DNA of 64,000 bases from Halomonas sp. QHL1 (lineage in GTDB: Bacteria > Pseudomonadota > Gammaproteobacteria > Pseudomonadales > Halomonadaceae): positions 375,944 to 439,943 of the forward strand of contig NZ_MINL01000001.1 of the NCBI RefSeq assembly GCF_001882345.1. Reading direction: 5' to 3'. Numbering within the stretch: position 1 is the first letter of the stretch; every line of letters starts with the position of its first letter. A model generated the notes under the pieces. The model did not search any database and had not been told where the DNA came from. It worked only from the letters and a program-made list of their open reading frames with translations. The translations under genes were made by a program, and so were the position numbers. Positions 1 through 7,889 of the stretch are shown here, piece after piece.

Positions 1-374
1 AATATATGCTCGAGCGTAAACAGTTTGGTAAACGTCTAGCCGAGTTTCAGGCGCTGCAGTTCCGCTTAGCCGATATGGTCACCGAGTTGGTCGCTGCGCG
101 GCAGCTGGTGCGTATGGCTGCTACCAAGCTGGACGCTGGCCACGCCGACGCACCGACCTACTGTGCCATGGCCAAACGCTTTGCTACCGATGTGGGCTTC
201 AAGGTGTGCGACGAAGCGCTTCAGTTTTACGGTGGCAATGGCTATATCAAGGAGTACCCCATGGAGCGCTATGTGCGCGATACCCGGGTACACCGGATTC
301 TTGAAGGCACCAACGAAATCATGCGGCTGATCATCTCACGCCGGGTACTGGCAGATAGCGCCACCGAGCTGTAA
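1..374 (+). CDS. acyl-CoA dehydrogenase, C-terminal part (gene enters from the left edge)
   Basis: The frame is open from the window edge and encodes the last ~123 residues of a flavin-dependent acyl-CoA dehydrogenase. Family hallmarks are visible: ERKQFGK near the start, QFYGGNGY, and ILEGTNEIMR close to the C terminus. In the family, the Glu just before GTNEI is the usual position of the catalytic base in short/medium-chain enzymes, and the FAD-binding GGNGY segment is intact. It oxidises an acyl-CoA to the 2-enoyl-CoA and passes electrons to ETF. It is followed 17 bp later by a hydroxyisobutyryl-CoA hydrolase-type gene and then mmsB, so isobutyryl-CoA (valine breakdown) is the likely substrate; that assignment is inference from context. 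Confidence 0.93.
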   Translation, partial: YMLERKQFGKRLAEFQALQFRLADMVTELVAARQLVRMAATKLDAGHADAPTYCAMAKRFATDVGFKVCDEALQFYGGNGYIKEYPMERYVRDTRVHRILEGTNEIMRLIISRRVLADSATEL

Positions 375-391
375 GAGGATAAGGAATAACA

Positions 392-1507
392 ATGAGCAGC
401 GTAGTGTTTACCGAACACCCCACCCAAGATGGCCACGTTATTGCTGAGGTTAAGCTCAATGCCGAGCGCTCGCTCAATGCCTTAACGCTTGAGATGTGTG
501 AAGAGATGTTGCCCCGCCTGCACGCCTGGGCCAGCGACGAACGGGTGGTGGCGATTGTGCTGGATAGCGCAGGCGAAAAAGCGTTTTGTGCCGGTGGTGA
601 TGTGGTGAATCTGTATAAAACGATTACCGGCGAAGGCGACCCCAGCTTTCCTGAGCGCTTTTTCGAGACCGAGTATCGGCTCGATTTCCTCTTGCACACC
701 TACCCCAAACCGGTGATCTGCTGGGGCAATGGCATTGTGATGGGCGGTGGCATGGGGCTGTTAAGCGCCAGTAACCACCGCGTTGTGACCGAGACATCGC
801 GCTTGGCAATGCCAGAAGTCACCATCGGCCTCTACCCGGATGTTGGCGCCAGCTGGTTTTTGAACCGCCTGCCCAACGGCGCGGGACGCTTTTTAGCCAT
901 GACCGGCTGTCAAATCAATGCGCCTGATGCCGTACACCTTGGCCTAGCTGACCGCTGTATCGCTAGCCACCACCGTGATTCCCTGCTGCAGCAATTAACC
1001 GACGCACAATGGGGCGCAGGTGAAAATACCGATGCCAACGGTGTGGTTAACCGCATCATGCGTGAGCTTGAGCAAACATCGCAGCCTGTATTCGCCGAGT
1101 TGGAAGCGCCCGTTTACCAGCACTCCCCATTGATTCGCGAGTTGATGGATCACGACAGCGTGGAGCAAATTGTCGCCGCTATTACGGCGGTAAAAAGCGA
1201 CAATAAGTGGTTTAGCAAAGCGCAGAAAACGCTCGCTCACGGCAGCCCGGTGTCGGTCAAATTGATTGATGAGCAGCTAAAGCGCGCCAAACATATGTCG
1301 CTAGCGGAAGTGTTTCAGTCCGAAATGGCCCTGTCGGTGCAGTGCTGCCGCCACCGCGAGTTTCCCGAGGGCGTGCGTGCGCTACTGGTCGATAAAGATG
1401 GCCAACCGGCATGGACTTACCCGGATGTGGCCTCGGTGGAGGAGAGCTTTATCAACGAACTATTGGCCTCTCCCTGGTTGCAAAATCCCCTCTCGGATCT
1501 GCGCTAA
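392..1507 (+). CDS. enoyl-CoA hydratase/isomerase family, probable 3-hydroxyisobutyryl-CoA hydrolase
   Basis: A 371-residue crotonase-fold protein with the ECH_2 pattern of 3-hydroxyisobutyryl-CoA hydrolases. AFCAGGDVVNLY (CoA oxyanion loop), GNGIVMGGGMGL and GLYPDVGASWFL are visible in the N-terminal half, and the length (~370) fits this subfamily rather than ~260-residue enoyl-CoA hydratases. The ATG is preceded by a good ribosome site (AGGATAAGGA). It would release 3-hydroxyisobutyrate from its CoA ester, the step between the dehydrogenase upstream and the mmsB product downstream. All three genes lie in the same direction with short gaps, so an operon for valine catabolism is likely. Exact substrate is inferred from context. 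Confidence 0.9.
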   Translation: MSSVVFTEHPTQDGHVIAEVKLNAERSLNALTLEMCEEMLPRLHAWASDERVVAIVLDSAGEKAFCAGGDVVNLYKTITGEGDPSFPERFFETEYRLDFLLHTYPKPVICWGNGIVMGGGMGLLSASNHRVVTETSRLAMPEVTIGLYPDVGASWFLNRLPNGAGRFLAMTGCQINAPDAVHLGLADRCIASHHRDSLLQQLTDAQWGAGENTDANGVVNRIMRELEQTSQPVFAELEAPVYQHSPLIRELMDHDSVEQIVAAITAVKSDNKWFSKAQKTLAHGSPVSVKLIDEQLKRAKHMSLAEVFQSEMALSVQCCRHREFPEGVRALLVDKDGQPAWTYPDVASVEESFINELLASPWLQNPLSDLR

Positions 1508-1543
1508 CTTAATTTCCCAAACACGCTAACAAGGACAATAAAG

Positions 1544-2440
1544 ATGACGACTGTAGCATTTATCGGTTTAGGCAATATGGGTGGCCCAATGGCCGCCAAC
1601 TTATCAAAAGCGGGTTTTAACGTTCGCGCTTTTGATCTCTCTCAAGAGGCACTGGAGACCGCCAAATCCAATGGCTGCGAAGTGGCTTTTTCAGCCCAAG
1701 AAGCCGCCACCGGTGCGGATTATGTCATCTCCATGTTACCAGCAGGCAAGCACGTGCGCGGGCTCTACGTAGAAGGCGATACACCGCTTTTTGAAGTGAT
1801 CAAAAAAAGTGCTTTGGTGATCGACTGCTCCACCATTGATGCCGACACTGCTCGTAGCGTTGCCGCTGAAGGCGAGAAGCTAGGTATTGGCTTTGTGGAT
1901 GCACCGGTTTCAGGTGGGGTTGGCGGCGCCCAAGCGGGCACGCTGACGTTTATCGTCGGTGGCTCAGAAGCCCAGTTCGAACAGGCCAAGTTGGTGCTGG
2001 ACGTAATGGGCAAAAACATCTTCCACGCCGGTGACCACGGCGCAGGGCAAGTGGCCAAGGTTTGCAACAACATGCTGCTGTCTATCCTGATGGCGGGCAG
2101 CTGCGAAGCGATCAATATGGGCGTCAAAAACGGCCTGGACCCCGCGGTGCTGTCTGAAATCATGAAGCAGAGCTCGGGCGGTAATTGGGCGCTAAATGTT
2201 TATAACCCCTACCCAGGCGTAATGGAAAACGCACCGGCCTCCAAAAATTATCAGGGCGGTTTCCAAGTCGACCTGATGATCAAAGACCTTGGCCTTGCCA
2301 TGGATGTCAGCCAGCAAAGCGCCTCCGCAGTACCCATGGGCTCCGCCGCTCGCTCACTGTTCACCCTGCATAAAGCCAAAGGCAACGGTAAACTCGACTT
2401 CTCAAGCCTGATGCAGTTTTACCAGGATAAAGAGGGGTAG
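1544..2440 (+). CDS. mmsB: 3-hydroxyisobutyrate dehydrogenase
   Basis: A 298-residue NAD-dependent beta-hydroxyacid dehydrogenase. The N-terminal Rossmann motif GLGNMGGPMAANL, the substrate-binding DAPVSGG segment (~residue 120) and the catalytic-lysine segment GQVAKVCNNM (~residue 170) are all present, and length equals that of characterised MmsB proteins. It oxidises 3-hydroxyisobutyrate to methylmalonate semialdehyde, the step after the preceding hydrolase. The gene follows it by 36 bp, with AAGGA upstream of the ATG, and appears to be the last gene of the operon: a ~150-bp gap follows. No methylmalonate-semialdehyde dehydrogenase (mmsA) is in the window. Confidence 0.95.
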   Translation: MTTVAFIGLGNMGGPMAANLSKAGFNVRAFDLSQEALETAKSNGCEVAFSAQEAATGADYVISMLPAGKHVRGLYVEGDTPLFEVIKKSALVIDCSTIDADTARSVAAEGEKLGIGFVDAPVSGGVGGAQAGTLTFIVGGSEAQFEQAKLVLDVMGKNIFHAGDHGAGQVAKVCNNMLLSILMAGSCEAINMGVKNGLDPAVLSEIMKQSSGGNWALNVYNPYPGVMENAPASKNYQGGFQVDLMIKDLGLAMDVSQQSASAVPMGSAARSLFTLHKAKGNGKLDFSSLMQFYQDKEG

Positions 2441-2588
2441 TCTTAAATGGTAAATGGAGAGGATTGGGTGATTTTGTAGAGCGTGGTAAAGCGTTTCGCG
2501 ATAGGGCGGTTCCGCCGCCCCATCTTGTCTCTGACCACAAGGGCGGGCAAACTCAACTTCCTCTCTGTGCGCAAACAAAAGGACTACC

Positions 2589-3215
2589 ATGATTACGCTT
2601 TGGGGCCGCAACAACTCCACCAATGTCAAAAAAGTGCTGTGGGTGCTAGAAGAGCTGGAACTGCCTTTTGAGCAGATCCAGGCCGGTCTTCAACACGGGG
2701 TTAACAACACGCCGGACTACCTGGCCATGAACCCCAATGGCCTTGTGCCGCTACTTAAAGACGATGCCACTGATAGTCTATTGTGGGAGTCCAACGCCAT
2801 TGTTCGCTACTTGGCCGCCCAATATGGCCAGAGCAAACTATGGATTGAAGAACCCGCCAAGCGCGCCCAAATGGAAAAGTGGATGGAGTGGGCCAACAGT
2901 ACGCTGACCCCAAACCATCGCAAAATATTGATGGGGTTTGTCAGAACGCCGCCTGAAAAACGCGATAACGCCGCCATCGAAGCAGCGGTTAAAGAGAGCG
3001 AAGCACTCTTTGCAATAATGGATAACGCGCTGGGAGTTCAGACCTGGTTTTCCGGAGAGGCCTTTGGGCTGGCCGACATCGCCATTGCGCCTTTCGTTTA
3101 CAACATGCTCAACAGCGGCCTAACCTGGCAAACCCACCCGAACCTGGAACGCTGGTACCAACAGCTCACCGAAATGCCCAGCTTCCAAAAGGTCGTGATG
3201 ATCCCTGTGACTTAA
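2589..3215 (+). CDS. glutathione S-transferase family protein
   Basis: A 208-residue two-domain GST. The N-terminal thioredoxin-like domain opens with [15 protein letters not shown] and carries the glutathione-contacting [10 protein letters not shown] segment (~residues 63-72); the C-terminal helical domain includes [11 protein letters not shown], matching the family's conserved Asp-containing N-capping region. The ATG follows AAAGGAC. It probably conjugates glutathione to electrophiles or acts as a peroxidase; the substrate cannot be told from sequence. It converges with, and overlaps by 4 bp, the ketopantoate reductase-like gene on the other strand. Confidence 0.92.
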   Translation: MITLWGRNNSTNVKKVLWVLEELELPFEQIQAGLQHGVNNTPDYLAMNPNGLVPLLKDDATDSLLWESNAIVRYLAAQYGQSKLWIEEPAKRAQMEKWMEWANSTLTPNHRKILMGFVRTPPEKRDNAAIEAAVKESEALFAIMDNALGVQTWFSGEAFGLADIAIAPFVYNMLNSGLTWQTHPNLERWYQQLTEMPSFQKVVMIPVT

Positions 3216-4141
3216 CGGTTAAAGCTCTTTTCCAGCGTCGCTAGCTCATCATCCAACCCGCGCAACACCTCGCACGCCAACCCGTGGCGCTGGGCGCTCT
3301 CAATCAACGGCCCTAAAATCGCTCCGCGCTCGGTAGGGCGATTGGCCTCCACGTCCTGCAGCATCGACGCCTTATTGTTCGCGGTGTTCTCCACCACTTG
3401 CCATACCAAGGCCAGCCACGCTTCCTCTCCCTGACCGTTATTGGGTGGCGTAATACCCTCGGCCAGCATAATCGCTGCAACTTCCTTTACCAGGGCTATC
3501 ACACGACCCGTGTAAGCTTCTCTGCGCAACTCACCATTACGAACGCCATGTAACGCCACCAGTGGGTTAATAGCGGCGTTCACCGCCAGCTTTTGCCACA
3601 GGCGTTGGCGAATATCAGCCACCTGGGTGGCGGCAAGCCCAGCTTGGGTTAATGTCTGCGACAGTGTTTCCGTCAACTCGCCGTGTTGATTATTCAAATC
3701 TCCAACAAAGGTATGTCCGCGCCCCGCATGTACCACGCCATCATCACCGGTTAGGTAAGCCCCATCAGTAGTTGTTGCGCATAACACCGGCCCCGGCCAC
3801 GACTGGGTAATACGCGGCTGCGCCAAAAATCCGTTTTGCCACAGCACCAGCGGAGTAGAGGCGGGAATCGCGTTAGCGAGACTTTCAAGCGCCGCCTCAG
3901 CGGCCATCGCTTTAGTGGTGATATGCACAAAGGCAGGGGGCTTATGCGTTTCAGAAGCCAGCTGGGTAACTGTGAGTACATTAAGAGGCAGCGTCCGTGG
4001 TTCGCCTTCAGGCGTGGTAAACGTTTGCCGCTCAGGCAGCGCTCGGCAACCGATTAGCGTGGTAGCCGCTATAGGTGCAAGCGAGTGCGCAAGCAAGCGG
4101 CCAATGGCACCAGGGCCGAGTATCCAGTGGGAAGCCATCAT
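3212..4141 (-). CDS. 2-dehydropantoate 2-reductase family protein (ketopantoate reductase-like)
   Basis: A 309-residue ApbA/PanE-fold protein starting [23 protein letters not shown] is the family version of the NADP-binding glycine motif. The middle carries [14 protein letters not shown], which holds the catalytic Lys and the conserved Asn pair of PanE, and the C terminus has the expected helical domain. It would reduce ketopantoate to pantoate for CoA synthesis, although paralogues with other 2-oxoacid substrates are common, so the symbol is withheld. Two decayed pieces of a related gene lie at about 4913-5009 and 7041-7083. Two ATG codons stand at the start; the upstream one is used here. 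Confidence 0.85.
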   Translation of the reverse strand: MMASHWILGPGAIGRLLAHSLAPIAATTLIGCRALPERQTFTTPEGEPRTLPLNVLTVTQLASETHKPPAFVHITTKAMAAEAALESLANAIPASTPLVLWQNGFLAQPRITQSWPGPVLCATTTDGAYLTGDDGVVHAGRGHTFVGDLNNQHGELTETLSQTLTQAGLAATQVADIRQRLWQKLAVNAAINPLVALHGVRNGELRREAYTGRVIALVKEVAAIMLAEGITPPNNGQGEEAWLALVWQVVENTANNKASMLQDVEANRPTERGAILGPLIESAQRHGLACEVLRGLDDELATLEKSFNR

Positions 4142-4439
4142 TGAGTACGTTAATCCTCAGTGGTATTGGCACCAAGCATACCGTGTTCACTAATGCTGGG
4201 TAAGATGACAAAGGCCAGTAGAACACTTTGCTACTTTGCGGTCTCGCAAAAAAAGGGAGGTATGCTTTTTTTCTAAAAGTGAGCCTGCATTAAACTGAAA
4301 GGCTAAAGCGGAAAGTAAAAGTTTAAAGTTGCTATAGGTGATGAAGTTGTTCGCTTATTAACATCGGTGCCTAGACAATGTCGTATTTTCGATATTAGGC
4401 TTGGCAGGGCACCGTAGTAATTTGCTAACTAGGCGTTGA

Positions 4440-4556
4440 TTAATGCCCTAGCACATTGGTTTCATTTTTCTTTGTTGATTTTGCAGCTTTCTTTTCTTTT
4501 GCAGTTAGAAGTGGTTTTTTCTTGGTGTTTTTTTTACTGTCTTGACCTTTGCTCAT
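4440..4556 (-). CDS. small lysine-rich basic protein, 38 residues
   Basis: A short reading frame beginning MSKGQDSKKNTKKKPLLTAK and ending NVLGH. AAAGGT stands 8 bases before the ATG, a plausible ribosome site. Nearly 40 % of residues are Lys, with no hydrophobic segment. The composition resembles short, poorly studied cationic proteins seen in gammaproteobacterial intergenic regions, possibly nucleic acid- or ribosome-associated, but I cannot name a function. It is alone in a ~1-kb gap between the panE-like gene and the RhtB gene. Evidence for its reality is the ribosome site and the non-random composition only. Confidence 0.5.
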   Translation of the reverse strand: MSKGQDSKKNTKKKPLLTAKEKKAAKSTKKNETNVLGH

Positions 4557-4912
4557 GATATTTACCTTTATTAATCCACAGATTGACCAAAATTAAGCTG
4601 CTTAATGCCAGCTTTTGAGAATTGATATTAGCGCACAAATCGTCACTGCGCATTGTTATATAATGATGACCCTACTAAAAATAGATGAAAGAAATTGTTG
4701 AACCTGACAGGTACCTGGCCACATCAGTAATGTTGATCTATAAAATCCGATTCTGCGCATAAAAAAGCGTGGCCATACAATGCTTTCAAGGAAGAGTAGG
4801 TTATTGATTTACTGCCTTAATAATCACTTTTTTCTAACAGCCAAACGCTGTTGACCCTAAAGCAAAAAGTAGCGCATAAGTTTCAGAGCTTTGTCATGGG
4901 CATGCCATGAGC

Positions 4913-5009
4913 AGTGCGACCGGTTAGCGTGGTAAGCAGTTAGTGCAGAAAACGAGTCCGCAAGAAAACGGCCAATGGCACCAGGGCCGATAATCCAGTG
5001 TGAGGTCAT
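4913..5009 (-). pseudogene. N-terminal remnant of a second ketopantoate reductase-like gene
   Basis: Read on the minus strand from 5009 this gives MTSHWIIGPGAIGRFLADSF, which matches the first 20 residues of the intact gene at 3212-4141 ([20 protein letters not shown]) almost residue for residue. At the DNA level the similarity to 4040-4138 extends for roughly 95 bases, through the GGTTAGCGTGGTA segment, and then stops. What follows on the coding side does not encode a PanE protein. It is therefore a truncated paralogue, not a functional gene, although a frame remains open across it. Confidence 0.8.
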
Positions 5010-5140
5010 TATGAGAGTTTTGATCTTGGTGATGGCAAAAAACAGAATGACAGAAAACGTTAGTAAACGACTAGTGGAATACTCCACCCGTGGTAAAGCT
5101 TATGCTAACTTAGCGTTAACCACTTGCTAGGAAGCGGCCC

Positions 5141-5767
5141 ATGTCTATTGAAATCTGGTTTGCCTTTGCCCTCGCATCCGTGGCCTTACTCGCGATTCCT
5201 GGGCCTACAATATTAACCGTGGTCAGCTACTCCATTGCCCAAGGCAGGCGCGCCAATATTCCGCTTGTCGTTGCGGTGGCCTTGGGTGATTCAACGGCGC
5301 TGCTCTTTTCATTACTTGGCCTGGGTGCGGTGTTAGCTACCTCGGCCTTTTGGTTCACTGTTATCAAATGGATCGGCGGTTTATACCTGCTCTATATGGG
5401 CTTACAGCTGTTGCGTGCCGGTATATCGTCGGTGCAGCCGGTAACACCGGCCGTATCAGGTTCGCGCTGGAAGCTTTTCACCAATACCTACCTCGTTACA
5501 GCACTCAACCCGAAGGGCATTATCTTCTTCGTCGCCTTTTTACCGCAATTCGTCAGCCCGAACGCCGATGCGGGGCAGCAGCTATGGGTTCTTGCGGTCA
5601 CGTTCGTAGCCTTGGCAACACTGAATGCCACCCTCTACGCCGTATTCGCGACATCGGTGCGCAAGATGCTTGCATCGCGCCGTGCCCAGCGGCGCTTTAA
5701 CTTGGTTGGTGGAACGTTACTCTCTTCAGCGGGTATCTGGGCGCTACTGGCTAAGCGGCCCGCGTAA
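5141..5767 (+). CDS. LysE/RhtB family amino-acid or metabolite exporter
   Basis: A 208-residue inner-membrane protein of the LysE/RhtB superfamily. It opens with a hydrophobic helix followed by AIPGPTILTVVSYSIAQGRR, the family's GP-containing signature; NPKGIIFFVAFLPQF in the second half is the other hallmark. About five to six membrane segments are expected. It likely exports a small amino acid, homoserine lactone-like compound or related metabolite by proton antiport. AGGAAG lies ahead of the ATG. The following O-methyltransferase gene starts 53 bp downstream on the same strand, so co-transcription is possible. Confidence 0.92.
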   Translation: MSIEIWFAFALASVALLAIPGPTILTVVSYSIAQGRRANIPLVVAVALGDSTALLFSLLGLGAVLATSAFWFTVIKWIGGLYLLYMGLQLLRAGISSVQPVTPAVSGSRWKLFTNTYLVTALNPKGIIFFVAFLPQFVSPNADAGQQLWVLAVTFVALATLNATLYAVFATSVRKMLASRRAQRRFNLVGGTLLSSAGIWALLAKRPA

Positions 5768-5820
5768 GCAAAGGGTGGTAAATTTGGCTACGGCAACACT
5801 GTTCGTATCGGGAGACAAAT

Positions 5821-6411
5821 GTGAGTGAGCCCCTTCAAAAGCTGCTGACGGAACTGGAGCACTTTGGCCAACAAAACGATGCCGCCATTTCTGAACGCCC
5901 ACGACGAATGTTGAATATCACCCGTGATACGGGGGAATTTCTATCGGTACTTGTTCAATCAACCAACGCGCAGCGAGTGCTGGAAATAGGCACATCGAAT
6001 GGCTACTCAACCTTGTGGCTGGCCCAGGCGGCGCAGTTGATTGGTGGGCACGTTACTACGGTTGAACTTTCCGAATACAAGCTTGAGATGGCCGCGTGGA
6101 ATTTCGAGCGCTCGGGCCTTTCTGATGTCATCACCCAGCATCCAGGGGAGGCGGGTGGTCTGCTTGAGAGGCTGGACGATGCCTGTTTTGATCTGGTCTT
6201 TTTAGACTCGAAACGCTCTGATTATGTGCACTGGTGGCCGAATATTCAGCGCGTTTTACGCAAGGGTGGGCTTCTTGTGGTGGATAACGCCACTTCCCAT
6301 GCGAATGAAATGGCTGCATTTATAGCGCTGGTATCGGCCGACCCCAATTTCACCACGTGCACTGTACCCGTCGGTAATGGCGAGTTTCTGGCAACGCGGT
6401 GCGGTGGTTAA
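5821..6411 (+). CDS. class I SAM-dependent O-methyltransferase-like protein
   Basis: A 196-residue Rossmann-fold methyltransferase of the caffeoyl-CoA/catechol O-methyltransferase type. SAM motif I is VLEIGTSNGYSTLWLA (~residues 55-70), motif with acidic adenosine contact TTVELSEYK, and the metal/catalytic region FDLVFLDSKRSDYVHWW followed by GGLLVVDNATSH. It begins at a GTG codon; an ATG one base upstream is immediately followed by a stop, which leaves GTG as the only start. The methyl acceptor is unknown. It sits just behind the RhtB exporter. Confidence 0.85.
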   Translation: MSEPLQKLLTELEHFGQQNDAAISERPRRMLNITRDTGEFLSVLVQSTNAQRVLEIGTSNGYSTLWLAQAAQLIGGHVTTVELSEYKLEMAAWNFERSGLSDVITQHPGEAGGLLERLDDACFDLVFLDSKRSDYVHWWPNIQRVLRKGGLLVVDNATSHANEMAAFIALVSADPNFTTCTVPVGNGEFLATRCGG

Positions 6412-6530
6412 AGGGCAGCCTTTATTTCGGTTTGGCATAGTCTAGCAGGCACTCTAGCCGACCTCTCAAGCGTAGGCTGAATGTTGCTACTCGATAAACT
6501 TAACTCGTCAGAATATAAACGGAAATAACT

Positions 6531-7022
6531 ATGATCAGAGATGCCGAAAAGGGCGATTCGGAAGCCATAGCGCACATATACAATTATTACATTGAAAATA
6601 CCGCTATTTCATTTGAAGAAACGCCAGTGTCGGGTAGCGATATCGAGCGCAGGATAGAGAGTATTCAGGGGGTGGGTTTACCCTGGATGGTGGCAATGGA
6701 AGATGATGCCGTGGTGGGCTACGCCTACGCGACTAAATGGAAGGAGAGAAGCGCCTACCGGTTTTCAGTCGAAGCCAGCGTTTATCTTTCCCATCACATG
6801 CAAGGCAGGGGCTTAGGCGCAAAACTGTATGAAACGATCTTTTCCAAGCTCAAAGAGGGCGGGATCCATACGGTGATTGGCGGCATTACGCTTCCCAATT
6901 CCGCCAGTGTCGCGCTGCATGAAAAAATGGGCATGAGAAAAGTAGCCCATTTTGAAAAGGTAGGGTTCAAATTCAATCAGTGGCATGACGTAGGCTACTG
7001 GCAGCTAAGCTTGAATAGCTGA
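6531..7022 (+). CDS. GNAT family N-acetyltransferase, phosphinothricin acetyltransferase-like
   Basis: A 163-residue protein. The opening MIRDAEKGDSEAIAHIYNYY and the ISFEETPVS segment are typical of the PAT/YwnH group, and the acetyl-CoA loop appears as HMQGRGLGAKLYE (R-x-x-G-x-G/A form). The C-terminal half includes GITLPNSASVALHEKMG, the GNAT alpha4 region. Members acetylate phosphinothricin, methionine sulfoximine/sulfone or other amino groups; the substrate here is inferred only at family level. It is the last gene before the AT-rich island; a panE-like scar begins 20 bp past its stop. Confidence 0.88.
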   Translation: MIRDAEKGDSEAIAHIYNYYIENTAISFEETPVSGSDIERRIESIQGVGLPWMVAMEDDAVVGYAYATKWKERSAYRFSVEASVYLSHHMQGRGLGAKLYETIFSKLKEGGIHTVIGGITLPNSASVALHEKMGMRKVAHFEKVGFKFNQWHDVGYWQLSLNS

Positions 7023-7040
7023 TCGTAACGCAAACGCCTA

Positions 7041-7083
7041 TTCATGGCGTTCTCAATCAACGACTCTGAAACCGCCCCGCTCT
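7041..7083 (-). pseudogene. C-terminal scar of a ketopantoate reductase-like gene
   Basis: The plus-strand stretch GCGTTCTCAATCAACG and the ~25 bases after it align with 3294-3335, inside the 3' part of the intact panE-like gene (about 33 of 42 positions the same, in the same orientation). The corresponding residues in the intact protein are [15 protein letters not shown]. Similarity ends on both sides. Together with the N-terminal remnant near 5000 it shows that a related gene was once present in this neighbourhood and has been broken up. Confidence 0.6.
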
Positions 7084-7353
7084 CCCAGCACGGTATGCGT
7101 GCAGGGGACGATGGTGAAAGCAGTACTGTAAGCGACTAATTTCTAATGACGGCAGTCAGCATAGTCTGGTAGCGTTGAAGCTAAGAAAATTTGGCCAATT
7201 ACATGCGGATTGAAAAAATAAATGCAATCGATTACGGCTATGAGACTCCTTATCAGGAGTTCACTTTCGACCCAAAACTGACATGTCTTAAGTGTCATGT
7301 TTGCAACTTGGCCCTAAATTATATACAGCCCATTTACCCTGAAGAAGAAAATT

Positions 7354-7848
7354 ATGTCAGACGGATATCAGGCTTTAAAAGGATTTGAATATCAAGCTAC
7401 TGTTAACCTTGATCTTATTATTAAACACTTCAATCAATCAAACGAAAACATAAGCCTTCGCCCTGAAGGAGAAGATGATCTGGTCATCATTCCCGATAAA
7501 GAAGGCGTCTCACATTTTTTTCAAATTAAAAAGCCAAAAGAAAGCGAAGATGGTTTTTTGAAAAGTGAGCCTTGGACATTAACCGAGGCAATTAATGGTC
7601 TCCTGGTCGGTACTCTTGAAAGGTTGCGGAACAATCAACATAGACAAACATGGATACTTGGTGATGAAGTGGATGCTGATGTTTACAAGTTATTGTCTTA
7701 CAAGTCTAAAGGAGATAGTAAAAATTCAGCTGAATATATCCGTGCCTTACATATTTTGGCTAAGAAACAATCAAAGGTAATTCCCCAAAAACATAGTGAT
7801 AGTCGTAGTCTAAATCGATGGAAACCTGAATCGATAGTCGTAGTCTAA
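7354..7848 (+). CDS. Avs-like defence protein, 5' part: PD-(D/E)xK nuclease (DUF4297/Cap4-like), frameshifted
   Basis: The first 160 codons of a split gene. Near the start, GYQALKGFEYQATVNL matches the usual opening of DUF4297/Cap4-type nucleases. Candidate active-site residues are E38, D41/D42 (PEGEDDLVI) and Q57/K59 (FFQIKKP), i.e. the E...D...QxK arrangement of the PD-(D/E)xK fold. The frame ends prematurely at a TAA inside the second copy of a 35-bp tandem duplication; without one copy it runs straight into the 7890-12458 frame. Base composition is much more AT-rich than the preceding genes, suggesting acquisition. As it stands the protein would be a nuclease domain with no NTPase. Nuclease assignment is by motif and layout only. 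Confidence 0.75.
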   Translation: MSDGYQALKGFEYQATVNLDLIIKHFNQSNENISLRPEGEDDLVIIPDKEGVSHFFQIKKPKESEDGFLKSEPWTLTEAINGLLVGTLERLRNNQHRQTWILGDEVDADVYKLLSYKSKGDSKNSAEYIRALHILAKKQSKVIPQKHSDSRSLNRWKPESIVVV

Positions 7849-7874
7849 ATCGATGGAAACCTGAATCGATAGTC
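7798..7874 (+). repeat. 35-bp exact tandem duplication that breaks the Avs-like gene
   Basis: Two identical, adjacent 35-base units occupy 7801-7835 and 7836-7870, each beginning AGTCGTAGTC and ending GAATCGAT; the match extends 3 bases to the left and 4 to the right. Because 35 is not a multiple of three, the second copy shifts the frame and brings in a TAA at 7846. Removing one copy joins the upstream and downstream frames exactly (5070 bases, 1690 codons including stop), which is strong evidence that the single-copy form is ancestral. Such repeats can be lost by replication slippage. Confidence 0.97.
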
Positions 7875-7889
7875 ACGCCGCTATCACTG

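Larger units (their letters stand above)
4142..5140. other. ~1-kb AT-rich intergenic region
   Basis: Apart from the 38-codon frame at 4440-4556 and the panE remnant near 5000, I see no coding potential. The stretch is more AT-rich than its flanks and probably holds the promoters of the panE-like gene (leftward) and the RhtB gene (rightward), but no convincing -35/-10 pair can be singled out. Confidence 0.5.

Noticed and set aside
7191..7388. A 65-codon frame upstream of the Avs-like gene
   Set aside because: No ribosome site, overlaps the nuclease start in another frame, and no family resemblance.
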